NCBI RefSeq assembly: GCF_902362185.1
Contig: NC_044499.1
Coordinates: 46,817,815 to 46,881,814, forward strand
DNA length: 64,000 nucleotides
Reading direction: 5' to 3'
Source: Chanos chanos
Lineage: Eukaryota > Chordata > Actinopteri > Gonorynchiformes > Chanidae
Under the pieces are notes generated by a model, which worked only from the letters and a program-made list of their open reading frames with translations, was not told the origin of the DNA and did no database searches. Each line of letters starts with the position of its first letter. Within the stretch, counting starts at the first letter, position 1. A program made the position numbers and the translations under genes. Positions 11,021-22,685 of the stretch are shown piece after piece.

Positions 11021-12219
11021 CACTCACCCTCAGGCCATTTTGAGAGCAGCAGGAAAGACCTATAATAAAAGAAGATTCATTTTAGAGAAAACACAAACCC
11101 TGATATTGAAGTCTTATGCATAGATAAAAATAATCACAAAAATCTATCACAGAAATCAGAGTTTAGTAAATTTGTATGATAATTTTTCAATGATCTCCAT
11201 CATGGTTCATTGTGAAATCTCTGACTGCAAACAATGCAAAACAAAATTTGTCTTGGTTTGGTGAGAACATGGTCTCTGATGAAATCCTACTTCTACTCAT
11301 AATATAATGTCAATGCCTGTAATAATGGTAAAACTGATTATTACAGGACCATTATGTTGGAAACATGTCTACAACTACTTTACATTATTGAACCATATTT
11401 ACAACTAATAAAAAATAAGTTCACTAGACCTTGAGGTAAATTTTGCATCTCTCCTGAAGAAATTTCCATTTCATTGTTGCCCTCTGAGAAACTCTCGAAC
11501 TTATCAGCTGATCAAAGCTGAAGAGCTTCAGCTGTTCATGAGTGGCACAGTATGTGGGATAAGATAAAGACATAGACAAATACATGCAGTGCAACCTTTA
11601 TAATTTATATTACCTCTACTCACTGTAAAGCCAAACGTCTTCTCCACCACAGTCCCCCAGATGAAACCAAAACTGTGAAGCTTATATCCATCAATAAGTA
11701 AAGGTTTTGTGTTCACATCCAAAGTCTGTCTATAACCAGAACAAGAAGGATTAGCACAGGTCTGGATTTCCTCAGTGATTAAAAAATTGCATTTGGAGTT
11801 AAAATGCTGATAATACCCATTAAAGTAGTCGTTCATATAAAGACTATGAGTCTCTTTTAAAAATGTGGCTCTGTTTCTCAGTACAACCAACAACAAGAGC
11901 AAGCTAAGTATGACTGGAAACAGAAGAGGGCAGTCCCAGAGTGCTGATTACATGAGGGACATCAAAATTTCTTGGATTAATGTTTTAACCTGGTCCACAA
12001 TCAACACATCAACAAAAGAAAAAAGACAATGATACAGATTCAGGTTCACTGACAGAGTGCAATACTACACACATAAATGTAAAAAATAAATGTGTCTCAA
12101 AAGTTTAAAATACTTAGCACTGACCAGCAATGTTATTCACTTGTCTCTCCTTGTCGTCCATCCCCCCTTCCCCGATTATTCTCTCGCATGACTGAAGAGC
12201 AGATTAACCTCAACTCTGT
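11021..12219 (-). pseudogene. Truncated duplicate of the 3' half of meiob
   Basis: Diverged copies of exons 9-13 of the intact meiob at 18262-21508 lie in the same order and spacing: exon 13 near 11021-11059, exon 12 near 11430-11510, exon 11 at 11624-11798, exon 10 near 11898-12005 and exon 9 at 12125-12219. It is dead: the exon 13 copy runs into an early stop (VFPAALKMA then TGA), the acceptor before the exon 11 copy reads AA instead of AG, and the exon 10 copy lacks about 20 bases. Similarity continues to about 12345 and then ends, which marks the duplication edge; exons 1-8 are absent. The exon 11 copy still reads open (KCNFLITEEIQTCANPSC), with the C-x4-C pair kept but the [11 protein letters not shown] stretch degraded. 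Confidence 0.85.
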
Positions 12220-12349
12220 CTGATGGTTAGAAAATAAACAAAGACACAAAAGCCCTAACCCTAACCCTAGGTGTAACCTTTAGCCTAAATTTTTGTGAAT
12301 TTTAAAACCGATCCCAGCCTGTGATATGTTGAAGCAACGGACCAGCTGG

Positions 12350-15300
12350 ATTGATAACAGGGGTAAAAGTATTTTATGACAGTACTTAAGTAGTACATTG
12401 GCGGGTTTGTACTGTGAGTATCAACAAGCGCAACTTTCACTTTCCACCTCAACACATCTATTAAGAAATTATATCATATTTCTCGCGGACATTTCTGCCG
12501 ACAACTCTCATTACTTGTTTCAGTTGACATGCTCAGTCATAAGACATTGTTTTTTTTGTTTGTTTGTTTGTTTTTGTTTTTTCATTCTCTTTTGTTGTAT
12601 GAGGTGGTAACTCAGTGAAAGTCTGTGGGAATACCAATACTTGCATCAGATTTTAAGCATCGCTGGTATTGCGCTAAATGATGTGCACTAATTCAAAGGC
12701 CTAGCTACTTGCCCCAGCACGTACTTATCCTAGCCAGTGTGAGTGCATCGGCAGGCGAGCTCAACAGCAGCATGATCTGTAATCAGGGTTTAAAACCGGG
12801 ATTTTTTTCAATCGGTTTGCTCCGGGCAGAATCGGTATTTTAGCGTTTCCGGTTTTCCGTTCCACGATCGTTCCCGAACCGGTTAGAACCAAATGAAATA
12901 TCGGTTAATAACGCTCCATGCAGGTCTGTGTGACATGACAATAGCCTATGTATCTTTCAGACGGTATAAAAATGTCTGTTGATAGATATTTTACCTAAAA
13001 TTATCTATTATCTCTATTGCTAATGTCACAAAACATTACAAAAACGCATTGCACCACTAACTAGGAGCGCTGTAGTACAACCTCCACTGTGGCTTCCCGG
13101 TCATTTGACTGTTTTGCGATCGTAATCAGTCACAAACGGTTAAATGGCAAAAATGAAAAACTATTTTAACGCTGCAGTTAAAAAGCTTGCTAATAGGCTA
13201 TGCAGGTATATGTTTAGCCTGACTAGAGCTATTTTCAACATTAGTTCTCTTTACATGGTAGACTATCTATCAAACATTGATGAAGCTGATGTCTAAGATC
13301 AGCATTTTATAAGCATACCATAATATTTACCTCCTCTGGCTGCAAATGAGGAGATCACACCACATTTCACTTTAACGCTATATCACGGCCCACCGCCGGT
13401 AAATTTATGTCCGCTATATGAAGGCGTGAGTGACATTCAGAGGAAGACAGGATACTCTTCACCAAAGCTATAAGCAGAAAGCATTTTAATTTGTTGTAAT
13501 AAATAAAAGAACGAAAAAATGTTTCTGTTCCAGATTATTAAAAAATACAAAGTTTCTGGCTTCGTTTTTGTTCCTAACGAAACCGATCGATTGTTTTCAG
13601 TCGCGTCTCAAATGTGCTATTTCCTCTTCTAACGAAAATAAAATATTGTTAAAGCAATATTTACTCATGCTCATGTTTTTAAATGTTTTGATCTAAAGTT
13701 GTCCTGTGTTTTTGGACTGTACCATTAGCGTGGGGGCACGCACAGGAGAGAACCGATTAGGCATACTATTTCGCTACGTAGCGTTTGTAAACAGCAAAAC
13801 AGCACTGATCAGAGAAGTATTTTTGCAGCATCGCAGAGAGTCTCCAAGCACAGCCCTAACTTTTGGCGTAAACGATTTCGCGGGCAAATGATCTTTTTAA
13901 TGTCCTTCAGTCGCGTTTATTATCATTTATTATTTTGTTTATACCATAGGATATGATCCATAGAGTCTAGAACATTCAACTAAATTTAATGAGATTTTTG
14001 GTTATAAAAACAGGCCACGCGCTACATTCATTCAGCAAGCATACTACAGTAGGTGCGATTAACTATGACTCCCCTAGGCAGGTGGTACAGTCCCAGACAT
14101 CAGAGGACCTCGGGCCAGAAAATGAAAAAAAACAAAACAAAAAAACGGAATATATGGGTCAAACATATATAATCATTTTACGGTATCTTTTTTTCAAGAA
14201 CGACATGAATGATTATTAGACGTGTTAAATCACTTTGCTCGTTTTCAATGTGAATTATGGAAAAGGACATCCAAAATAAGTGATATACAGACGTAGTTTG
14301 CTCCAAGCCAATCCACCATGAAAATGTTTATGAATGGAGATTTTCCGTGTCTACAACACGTCGAGAGTAGAAGTTCGTGATTGCCCTCTACAGCACTGAA
14401 CACGCATTAATCATTTCTCCTCCTCGTTTTTGCTGACACTCACCATTACAATACCGAGCAGTAAGGCAACTGTTTGGTAGATGTAAACATCTAAGGGTAA
14501 TGTTATATACAAATTTACATGTGCCTTATAAACTGAAGTAGGCCTAAATTTTTTCGTCTTGTACTACTGAAAACCTGAATGGTTAAAAGTCTGATAGCTA
14601 CTTAAAAGATTTTGACTTTAGAATTGTTTGTTTGTTTTTGTTGTACTTGCACTTCTAGAGTCATTTAATGGTTGTTTCTTTAACTCAAGACTAATATCTG
14701 AATACTGTAGCACCCGTGATTAGTAACATATCATCAGAGAATTGATGGCAGTAATTGTTTTTGAAATTAAGTTAACTGGATGAGATGAACCATGCTTAAA
14801 GCAAAGATTAACAGCACTGATTTTCCTTTATCTCCATCCCCATCCACACTGGATCAGAAATGATCAGAAATCAAAACCATAAATAAAATGTGTATGATTG
14901 TTTCTCTTGGTGTTGGTGTCTGCACAATATGATTGATTTGTTTATCCCAACAAATGTATTTAAGTTCTGAATCCTTTATCAGTACCAAAATTACAAATGT
15001 ATAAACTATATTCTACATTGACCACACACCTCAAATATGTGAGCATTTCACAAAGTCGATTTATAGAGTTGTTCAAAAGCCTGACATATCCTGCTGTTGT
15101 CCATTATTTAAATACTCATGGTTAAGTTGGTGTACTTGCCACCTGGCACCTGTTCATTATGTTAGACACATCTCTACAGCTACTTTACATGGATACACAA
15201 AAAGATCAGAGGACAGTGAATGTTATAGTTTGTTTTGGAGGCTGCACAATTAAACCCTAGATGTGTCTATTTTCATCATACCCTGTCATTTTACAGTCTA

Positions 15301-15539
15301 TAGAAGAAATTATGTTCTTGTTTTGGCAGATCCTGGGGTATTGAAGCAGGGAAGGAACCAGTCTGAAAGAATGTTTAACAGAGTCTTTAACTTTGTAAAA
15401 TATGAGTGTCTCCAGTGATTTCATTACACTTCTCTATCAGGATTGTGCTTGTGGAGGAATGGCACTGGGAAGATTGCATCTGCTTAAAAAGAAACACACA
15501 AAGAATCACACATACATTCCACCAAGGAGTCGAAGAGAA
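12350..15539. other. Intergenic DNA, unduplicated spacer before crygm copy 4
   Basis: No supportable gene. The segment 12770-14470 is locally richer in CpG and contains repeated 'accggtt/aaccggt'-like phrases (for example 12790-12910 and 13560-13600), which suggests old transposon-derived DNA, but no terminal repeats or coding domain could be fixed. Confidence 0.4.
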
Positions 15540-15747
15540 CCCCCCCCCCCCCCCCCCCCCAAAAAAAAATGAATTAGAAAAAATCTATGTAAACCGGTGT
15601 TAGAAATACAAGCAACAAGACTTCAAAGAAATCAGTACAAGTATGAGATATTACAATGAATATTCCAACAAAAGTTGCTGTAAAGACGCACACACACACA
15701 CGTGTATATTGTATGTATGTATATATTTATGTATATATACACATACA

Positions 15748-15781
<34 letters not shown>

Positions 15782-15820
15782 CACATACATACATACATAT
15801 ATATACACAGCACACAGTAT
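15540..15820. repeat. Poly(C) tract and compound CA/TG/TA microsatellite
   Basis: A run of about 21 C at 15540-15560 followed by A9, then 15688-15820 with (CA)n, (TG)n, (TA)n and ATAC units. Such tracts are prone to length variation and assembly error. Confidence 0.95.
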
Positions 15821-16210
15821 ATAAGCTGCCTTAGCAAATTATCTGGCACTAGCTGTTAATTAAATTACATTCATCAGACAATGACAAATAAATAAATATA
15901 CAAGAATATAAAACACCTGATTTAAAATTGCTTATATGGACCCATAAAAGAGAAAAGAAAGACAGAACGGCATTTTGTTCCATTTGAACAGAAGGTTCAG
16001 ATGGGTAGGGGCAGATGAATTCTTCCATAACAAGGAAGTATCTAGTTGTTTTTTCCTTTTCGCTATTGCTGTTTTATTCATGATCCTATGAGTCTAAACC
16101 AAAAGTTCTGTTTTTAAAAGTCTTCCAGAGAACCACTGAATGTGAAAATGAAAATGACAGTGAAAATGACAAAAGCAATTCAGCTTTTAAAAAAAGCCTC
16201 TATTCCAGTT
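15821..16210. other. 5' flank of crygm copy 4
   Basis: No gene. Similar to 126-468 and 8520-8907; part of the crystallin duplication unit. Confidence 0.6.
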
Positions 16211-16273
16211 TGCTTGGTCAGGAATTAACAACAATGGAGGCCATGTATTCTTTGGCTTTGGTCCACTATAAAA
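16211..16273 (+). promoter_or_regulatory. crygm copy 4 core promoter
   Basis: TGCTTGGTCAGGAATTAACA with ACAATGG (16211-16237) and TATAAAA at 16267-16273, the copy 3 type of the conserved module. Confidence 0.7.
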
Positions 16274-16354
16274 GTAAGGGTTCCAGCAGCCTGGATGTCA
16301 GTGTACCTCCAGCATCTCTAACCAGAGGAGCAAACCACACTCACTACCACAACC

Positions 16355-17157
16355 ATGGGAAAGGTAAACAGTATGACTCCTGCATTTATCCATAACAAAA
16401 TGGAACGACTCCTGCATAAAATTCTGATTGACATTGCTGTTTGTTTTGATGTTGACATTTTTCTTTTACACAGTTATCACAAAATGAATTAACAAATAAC
16501 TTTCAATGTATTTCTAGATCATCTTTTACGAGGACAGGAACTTTCAGGGTCGCTCATATGAGTGCATGAGCGACTGTGCTGATATGTCCTCCTACCTGAG
16601 CCGCTGCCACTCCTGCAGGGTGGAGAGCGGCTGCTTCATGGTTTACGACCGTCCAAACTACATGGGAAACCAGTACTTCATGAGGAGGGGCGAGTATGCT
16701 GACTACATGAATATGTTTGGATGGAATAACTGCATCAGGTCCTCGCGCATGATCCCCATGGTAAGCTCATCAGAGTACTTTGGTAATTCTTTATCGAAAA
16801 GATGTTTCCAGTTGTGGGTCTACAAAGTAAATAATAAAATTCCAGCGCTAATGCATATACCTTTGTTCTCTTCAACAGTACCGAGGATCCTACAGAATGA
16901 GAATCTACGAGAGAGAGAATTTCGGAGGTCACATGCATGAGTGCATGGATGATTGTGACTCATTCATGGACCGCTACCACATGTCCCATTGCATGTCCTG
17001 CCACGTTATGGATGGCCACTGGCTCATGTATGAGCACCCCCACTACAGAGGCAGGATGATGTACTTTGGACCTGGAGAGTACAGGAGCTTCAGCAACATG
17101 GGATATGGCAACATGAGATTCATGAGTATGAGGCGTATCACGGATTCCTTTTATTAA
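16355..17157 (+). CDS. crygm: Gamma-crystallin M, copy 4
   Basis: Lens structural protein of 176 residues, exons 16355-16363, 16518-16760 and 16879-17157. The single start ATG has the context AACCATGG. Both Greek-key domains are intact. It differs from its sisters by [12 protein letters not shown] in domain 1, by [15 protein letters not shown] (methionine in place of the tryptophan present in the other three copies) and by the ending ITDSFY. Its 3' neighbour is intact meiob in tail-to-tail orientation, mirroring copy 3 and the meiob remnant. Poly(A) signal at 17212. Confidence 0.95.
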
Positions 17158-17211
17158 ATAATTGGATAAAAAAAATGATTGCCTTGTGGTGATCATTAAC
17201 ACCAGTTTTTC

Positions 17212-17217
17212 AATAAA
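17212..17217 (+). terminator. Poly(A) signal of crygm copy 4
   Basis: AATAAA 55 bases after the stop; the following bases (ATTTGTTACTCAATG) are a variant of the shared block. Confidence 0.7.
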
Positions 17218-18261
17218 ATTTGTTACTCAATGTTACTTGAGAGTCATGTGCTCTGTTTCAGCTATGCCTTATATGATTGTCACCCTTTGGTTGGCCTTAG
17301 TTGTTTATAGTTACACTGCCAATGTTAGGGAGTGTAACTATATCCTAAATTAGGCAAAAAATGCACTAAGGTTACAATACAAACTATTGATAACTAGCCT
17401 GGGTATGGTTTTAGTGGATCCCTCATTAAATGAATAATCAGAAAAGCTATGAAATCACACCAAAGGTCCTCTTTAACATTTCATCTGACAATTTCTTTTG
17501 TCTGTATTTTTGAACATTTCTGTCTTGCTGGAAACCATATTCTGATGAGGTGTAGTAACTAAAATACCTTTCATGTCCAGTGACAAGCTCACACAGCTGC
17601 AATACCTCTCACTTACAGTTAAGCTAACTGCAAGTTAATAACAATAACACCAGGATATCCCATTAACCAATGAGTTAAGGAGTGAATTAAAGCCATGGAT
17701 CCAGGGCCAACTGCAGGGTGCAATGACTGAGGGGGCATCTGAGATTTGCAAAGGGGCAAATGTGTACATTATGATTAGGCTACAGTTAAAACTGACGGGG
17801 CATACATTTTATCTGAGGGGGCAGCCCCCCCTTTTGCCCCCCTCCCCCTGGCGCTGGCCCCACATGGATCTAGGAATATCTTCCCAAAATATGTTCACTG
17901 TTCCAGCTAGAGTACTCACAAGAGTCCACATCATTAATTCTGTGCTTCTATTTTCAAGTTAATGGTTTAAAGTTTCCCAACAATGTATATGAGTAAGCTG
18001 GGACAGTTTTGCAAACAACTTCGAGAATTCCGCAGCAATGTTTGTCATGTGAAATAAATTTTATTCAATTAAATTCAACAAGCATTTTTAAAACTTCCAA
18101 AGAAACATACTTAGTTGTTGTACAAACACCACAGGACCGACAACAAATATCAGCAGCTTGAAGTGACGCAGGAGTGAACGAGGACAATGTCAACAACCCA
18201 TTAGCACTAAATGTCCTATCTTTGTATGGCATGTTGATCAGCTGCATTATTTAAAGTAAAG
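17218..18261. other. Convergent spacer between crygm copy 4 and meiob
   Basis: No gene. Holds the crystallin-unit 3' flank, the MITE-like repeat listed next, and presumably the meiob 3' untranslated region towards its right end. Confidence 0.5.
17700..17865. repeat. MITE-like element with G/C-rich imperfect inverted ends
   Basis: The left end 'ccagggccaactgcaggg' and the complement of the right end 'ggggccagcgccaggggg' are imperfect inverted repeats, and the interior has 'tgagggggca' facing 'tgcccccc'. Looks like a small non-autonomous DNA transposon; it is absent from the matching place after copy 3. Family not identified. Confidence 0.45.
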
Positions 18262-21200
18262 TTAGATTGCCAGAGCAGACATGCTTTGCTTCACTTCCAC
18301 AGGGTCAGCGAGTGCACATGACAGAATACTCACCCTCACGCCATTTCTGCTTCGAGGAGCAGAAAAGACCTAAAACAAAAGGGTACACTTTAATAAGAAC
18401 ATAGCAAATCCCAACACTGAAGTCCTAAGCAAAGATTCAAATAACCCTATCAGACGTAACATAGAAATCACCGTTCAGACATTTAGTATGGCCATAGGAT
18501 GTGTATATAAAGTTGATTATTAGAGCTTGGTAGACTAGAGCATACACATGGTTTTTCAAGAATTGTCACCATGGTTCAATGACATTAAGAAAAAAAAAAT
18601 CCTATTTAGGATATACATAAGTGATTTGAACAAATGATCATTTCTTGAGACCTTGAGGTAAACCTTGCATCTCTCAAGCAAGAATTTCCATTTCATTGCT
18701 GTCCTCTGAGACTCTGAGAGACTCATAAACTCTTCAACCTAGCAAAGAGAAAGAGACCTCGCCCATTAGTATACAGGAAAATACAGAAAAATACACAAAT
18801 GCAGGTGATTTAATATTAACTTTTGTATTGCCTCTACTCACTGTACAGCCAAGTGTCATCTCTGCAACAGTCCCTGAAAGAGAACAAGATTGTAAAGTTC
18901 CCGTGTGATCGCTGATATCCACCAGTAAGTCAAAGCCTGTGGTCACGTCCAAAGGCTGTCCTTGACCTGGGCAGGCAGCGTTAGCACAGGCCTGGATTTC
19001 CTCACTGATCAGAGATTTGCATTTGGAGCTGCAATACAGGGATCACCAATTTAAGTGTTGATATAAAGTAGACGTCAGTTTCGAAAATGGGTGTCTGTCT
19101 CTAAGTTATACCCACCACCGACTTCGTATGACTTTGGGAACTGAGGAGTCCAGTCCCAGAGTGGTGATGAATCCATAGGTTATTCCGTAAGCAACATCAA
19201 AATTCTCTTGGATTTTGGCTTTGACCTGGCTCACAGTCAACACATCACTGATTGACTCCACTGAAGAATAAAGACAATAACAACAATTGAGTTTCATGGA
19301 CATAGCACAATGCTGCCCACATACATTTAAAATCTAAATGCATGTCAAAAGTTTACAATCCTGCGCACTGACCAGGAATGTTTTCCCCCTGTCTCTCCTG
19401 TTCATCCAGCCCCCCACTCTCTGATAATTCTCTCGCATGATTGAACAGCAGATTGGCCTCAGCTGTGTCTGGTTAAAAAAAGAAACATACAAAGGCACAA
19501 AAACCCTAACCCTAACCGTGACCCTCAGCGTAAATCTTTAACCTAATTTTAAAAACAGTGCCAGCATGCGTTATATGGAAGCCACTGAACAGACGTAAAC
19601 ATCTTGCATCAGCAAAGAATTCTTACCAGGGTTGACGGTGATAACTGTTTTTGAAGTGACAGTCGCAGCCATAGTATTGCGAAAGGTATCAAAGCTAACT
19701 CGAGCATCTGCAATGAAGAGCACTAAAAGGAAAGATGAGAAACATTCTGTCTTTTGTTAATCTGTGTATGTATTCTATTCTCCATTCCTATTTATTAAGA
19801 AACAAATGTATGAATCAGGAATGGATTTCAACATGGGTACCTGTTTCTCCCGGTGTAAAAGTCTGCACAAGTTGAATGGCTTCCTTATCCCAGCTACATG
19901 AAATTAAAAGCATACATTTAAGGAGAAATGGAAAATGAAAAACTTATAAAGCTATCAAAAGACTCACCTAACTAAGGGAAAAGAGGTCACAGTTTCATCA
20001 AAGAGTTTAACTTCCAGCCTTTGTCCCTTGCGCCCATCTGACGTAGTGAAGTATTTTGGCTCTCCAACCTTATTTCAGCATATATTTCACCAAGAACACA
20101 TTACAAACTGTTTACACTGCAGGTCTGCAATGGTATTCTATTCGTGGGCAGTGCTGACTGAACAGATAATGTCAAACTCACTGATTGCACCGCTGCAAGT
20201 ATATTAATCGTGTTAGCATCCAGGCTTTGGCCATTCGCTACAATATCTCCCAATGAATAGAAGTCCCTCGGATCTTTCCCGGGCACGTGGAGGAGAGGAA
20301 GAAGCCTGCTCTCCGTGTCTAAATCTGAACACATTCTGATTTTTGAGTGAGTCTCTGTCACCAGTAACCTGTACAAACTGAGGAAAGATTAAAGTAATGT
20401 GTGTGAATCTCTTTTTTTTTTTTTTTTTTGCACTTTGTCTATAAATAGTGTATTGTTTCAAATTCAACATACAGCCTCTGTGTTAAATGTAGGCATGCAT
20501 CAGGTATTACATGCATAAAGTAATTTCCTGCATTATAACAATATATTAATAGCTTAACAATTTTTCATATAGTTAAGACAAATAGCGTATGCTATATCAA
20601 TACAATGTAGAACATGTGTAGAAATGTCCCCAAGTTTTTTTTTTGTTTGTTTTTTTTTCATCTTACGTTGGTGTTGATGGACTGAACCTGTCATCCTTCT
20701 CTGGGTCTTTAGAAACCACCAGTGGATTTTCAATTATGACTGAAGAGGAAGCAGATGTATTGTTCAAGAAAACTCTGTTGCTATAAAGTTTAAATGAAAA
20801 ATACTCTCATCATATATACATTAAAAAAAGATCTCTATACTGTTGGGAGATGTATTAAAGATGGGTGTACAATATCCTAAATCATGCAAATTTCTATTTC
20901 TGACATGCTCACCACAGTCTCCTATTCTGAAGTGACTGCACAGGCCATAAATATATTCCTCACTGCCCCATGAGGACACATTTATGAAATGATCTGGTGA
21001 GTCTTTTATGGCGAAGCCAAATGTGAATCGTTCTGATCCAAAATCTGAAATATAAACAGCATCCACTCTGTAACTGCAGATCAAATATGTGTAACTGCTG
21101 TTACTTGAATACAGGATAAATGCTTGAGGGGATAACACTGAAGTTCTAATTTGTGAATCTCACAAATAGTGAATGCGAAACTTCAGTTTTTTGAATGAAT

Positions 21201-21508
21201 GAATGAATGAATTTCACCAACTTCTCCTATTAGGAAATCCCCTGGCATCAGTTTTCGCAATAATAACTCCAACCACGTTCTGGCAAAGGGGAAAGGCAAC
21301 TATTACTCATTTTGCTCGAGGTTATGGGCTGCTGCACTGTGGGTTCAAAAGGAATAGTCCTGCTTTTGCAAATTTTGAAATTGGTGAAAGGAGAGAAGAT
21401 TCTACTTCTAAACTTTACTCCTAGGCTACTACTGTTTCTCACCGCATGTGTAGTGTTTGGACATAAACTGGAAATAGGGACAAATGTCTCTGCCAGCATA
21501 TAAGCCAT
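18262..21508 (-). CDS. meiob: Meiosis-specific protein with OB domains (MEIOB), complete
   Basis: RPA1-related single-strand DNA-binding protein that works with SPATA22 in meiotic recombination and synapsis in germ-cell nuclei. Thirteen coding exons: 21443-21508, 21222-21279, 20913-21044, 20667-20739, 20182-20377, 19968-20068, 19841-19893, 19627-19722, 19373-19468, 19116-19260, 18842-19028, 18652-18738, 18262-18369. All phases join into 465 residues (mammalian protein about 440-470). Recognisable blocks: [77 protein letters not shown], a zinc-type SRCSKC...[23 protein letters not shown], and [11 protein letters not shown] near the C-terminus. The donor after exon 2 (GTTGGT) and after exon 12 (GTCTCA) are weak but phase and alignment support them. 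Faces crygm copy 4 tail to tail; the 3' half is duplicated at 11021-12219. Confidence 0.93.
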
Positions 21509-22130
21509 TTTTCTCCCTGAAACAGCAAAAACATATAATTGAACATGAAGCGACCACTTGCGTTTACATTTATTTGACGTTACAGACCGCAGCTGCAATG
21601 TCAACTATGCTAAACTTTACTAGCCCAAAGTTTACGTGAGCCTTTGGACATGACCACCCAATTTTAAATTCACACAGCTATCATATGGACACATGGACAT
21701 ACCGTTTAAGAACCGCCTTATGTAAATATTCGGGCTGTTATAATTCTTCAAATAATAAAAGAATATTAAAAATTCCAGAAGGTGGCATAAATTCCGTTAC
21801 GCTTTTACCACACGAAGCGGCCGCGGTAAATGTGTTCCTTCACGTGCGCGTGCCAAATAAAAGTTATTTGAGCTGAATTCGGTTAATGATGTCCTCTTAG
21901 TGCACCACGAAGTTGAAGGAAATGTATTATCATCGCCAGCATGGCTCATTTCTTCACGTAAAATCCGAGATAATGGCTCGGAGGCTTGCCATGAAGTACG
22001 AGTTGAATTATGTGAAGTTCTTTGTACAACGTTATGATGCATAGATCGGCCTACAGATTTCAGCACAAAAGTGGGTAGAATCTTACGCATCCCATGAAAG
22101 GACAGACAAGATCAGTCCGGCAACTGTCTT
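21509..22130. other. meiob promoter region / msrb1 downstream spacer
   Basis: No gene seen. Contains a small CpG-richer patch at 21815-21860 (gcggccgcgg). Likely includes the meiob 5' untranslated region and promoter; no TATA box is obvious. Confidence 0.4.
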
Positions 22131-22136
22131 TTTATT
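22131..22136 (-). terminator. Candidate poly(A) signal of msrb1
   Basis: AATAAA on the minus strand, about 550 bases after the msrb1 stop and beyond the SECIS candidate, giving a plausible 3' untranslated region. Confidence 0.45.
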
Positions 22137-22569
22137 ATCAAACATAAATCTAAGAACATGAACCTTAACTTGGCCTTTCGGACAGATATACTGCTAGTTT
22201 CACATTAATAAATGTGTTTGCCGACAACATACTTCTGCATATTCTTCAAGCCAGTTCCACCTCATTCTAAAAGTAATTACTATGTATTTACAACAAAAAA
22301 AAATCACACTATTAAAAAATATATATTTGTATTTCTGCATAGATTTCATTGCAAAACGATCAACCTCTTGAGTTCAACCAGTTAAGACTCTACATAGAAC
22401 TTGTGTTTCAGTCACAGAATGATACTACTGTGACAAGCTACATTTTGCAAATCAGTTTGTTTTCACGAGCAGTAATGACATACATCTGGGAGGCAACCTC
22501 TTCCTTTGCAAGCTTGCAATATTATGACAGTAAATACAAACATTGGTCTCTGTCTTTATCAGGATAAAC

Positions 22570-22635
22570 ACAAATATCAGTGTGCAGGATCTCCTGTTTA
22601 GGCCTTTCTCCTGTCCACTTCATGGAGTGAGCATC
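22570..22635 (-). promoter_or_regulatory. Candidate SECIS element in the msrb1 3' UTR
   Basis: On the minus strand ATGA (22623-22620) is followed after 12 bases by an AAA in a 19-base apical loop, with CAGGA (22613-22609) pairing TCCTG (22589-22585), GTG (22618-22616) pairing CAC (22584-22582), and TGAT closing at 22579-22576. ATGA / AA / TGA in this spacing is the SECIS core that recodes UGA as selenocysteine. It sits 63 bases after the stop. Stem pairing was done by eye; the lower helix is weak. Confidence 0.65.
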
Positions 22636-22685
22636 CTCTCAGCAGAACTGTTCAAACGACAGTGATTTGGTCTTCATTCCTCGCT

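Noticed and set aside
15643-15834. Open frames across the CA/TA microsatellite
   Set aside because: Low-complexity translation of a simple repeat.
21797-22090. Minus-strand open frame of 97 codons between meiob and msrb1
   Set aside because: No similarity recognised and it starts from a non-ATG or weak context; more likely promoter DNA of meiob.
22635-22665. First ATGA downstream of the msrb1 stop as the SECIS core
   Set aside because: The spacing from ATGA to the unpaired A's and to the TGA does not suit a SECIS stem; the ATGA at 22623-22620 fits better.
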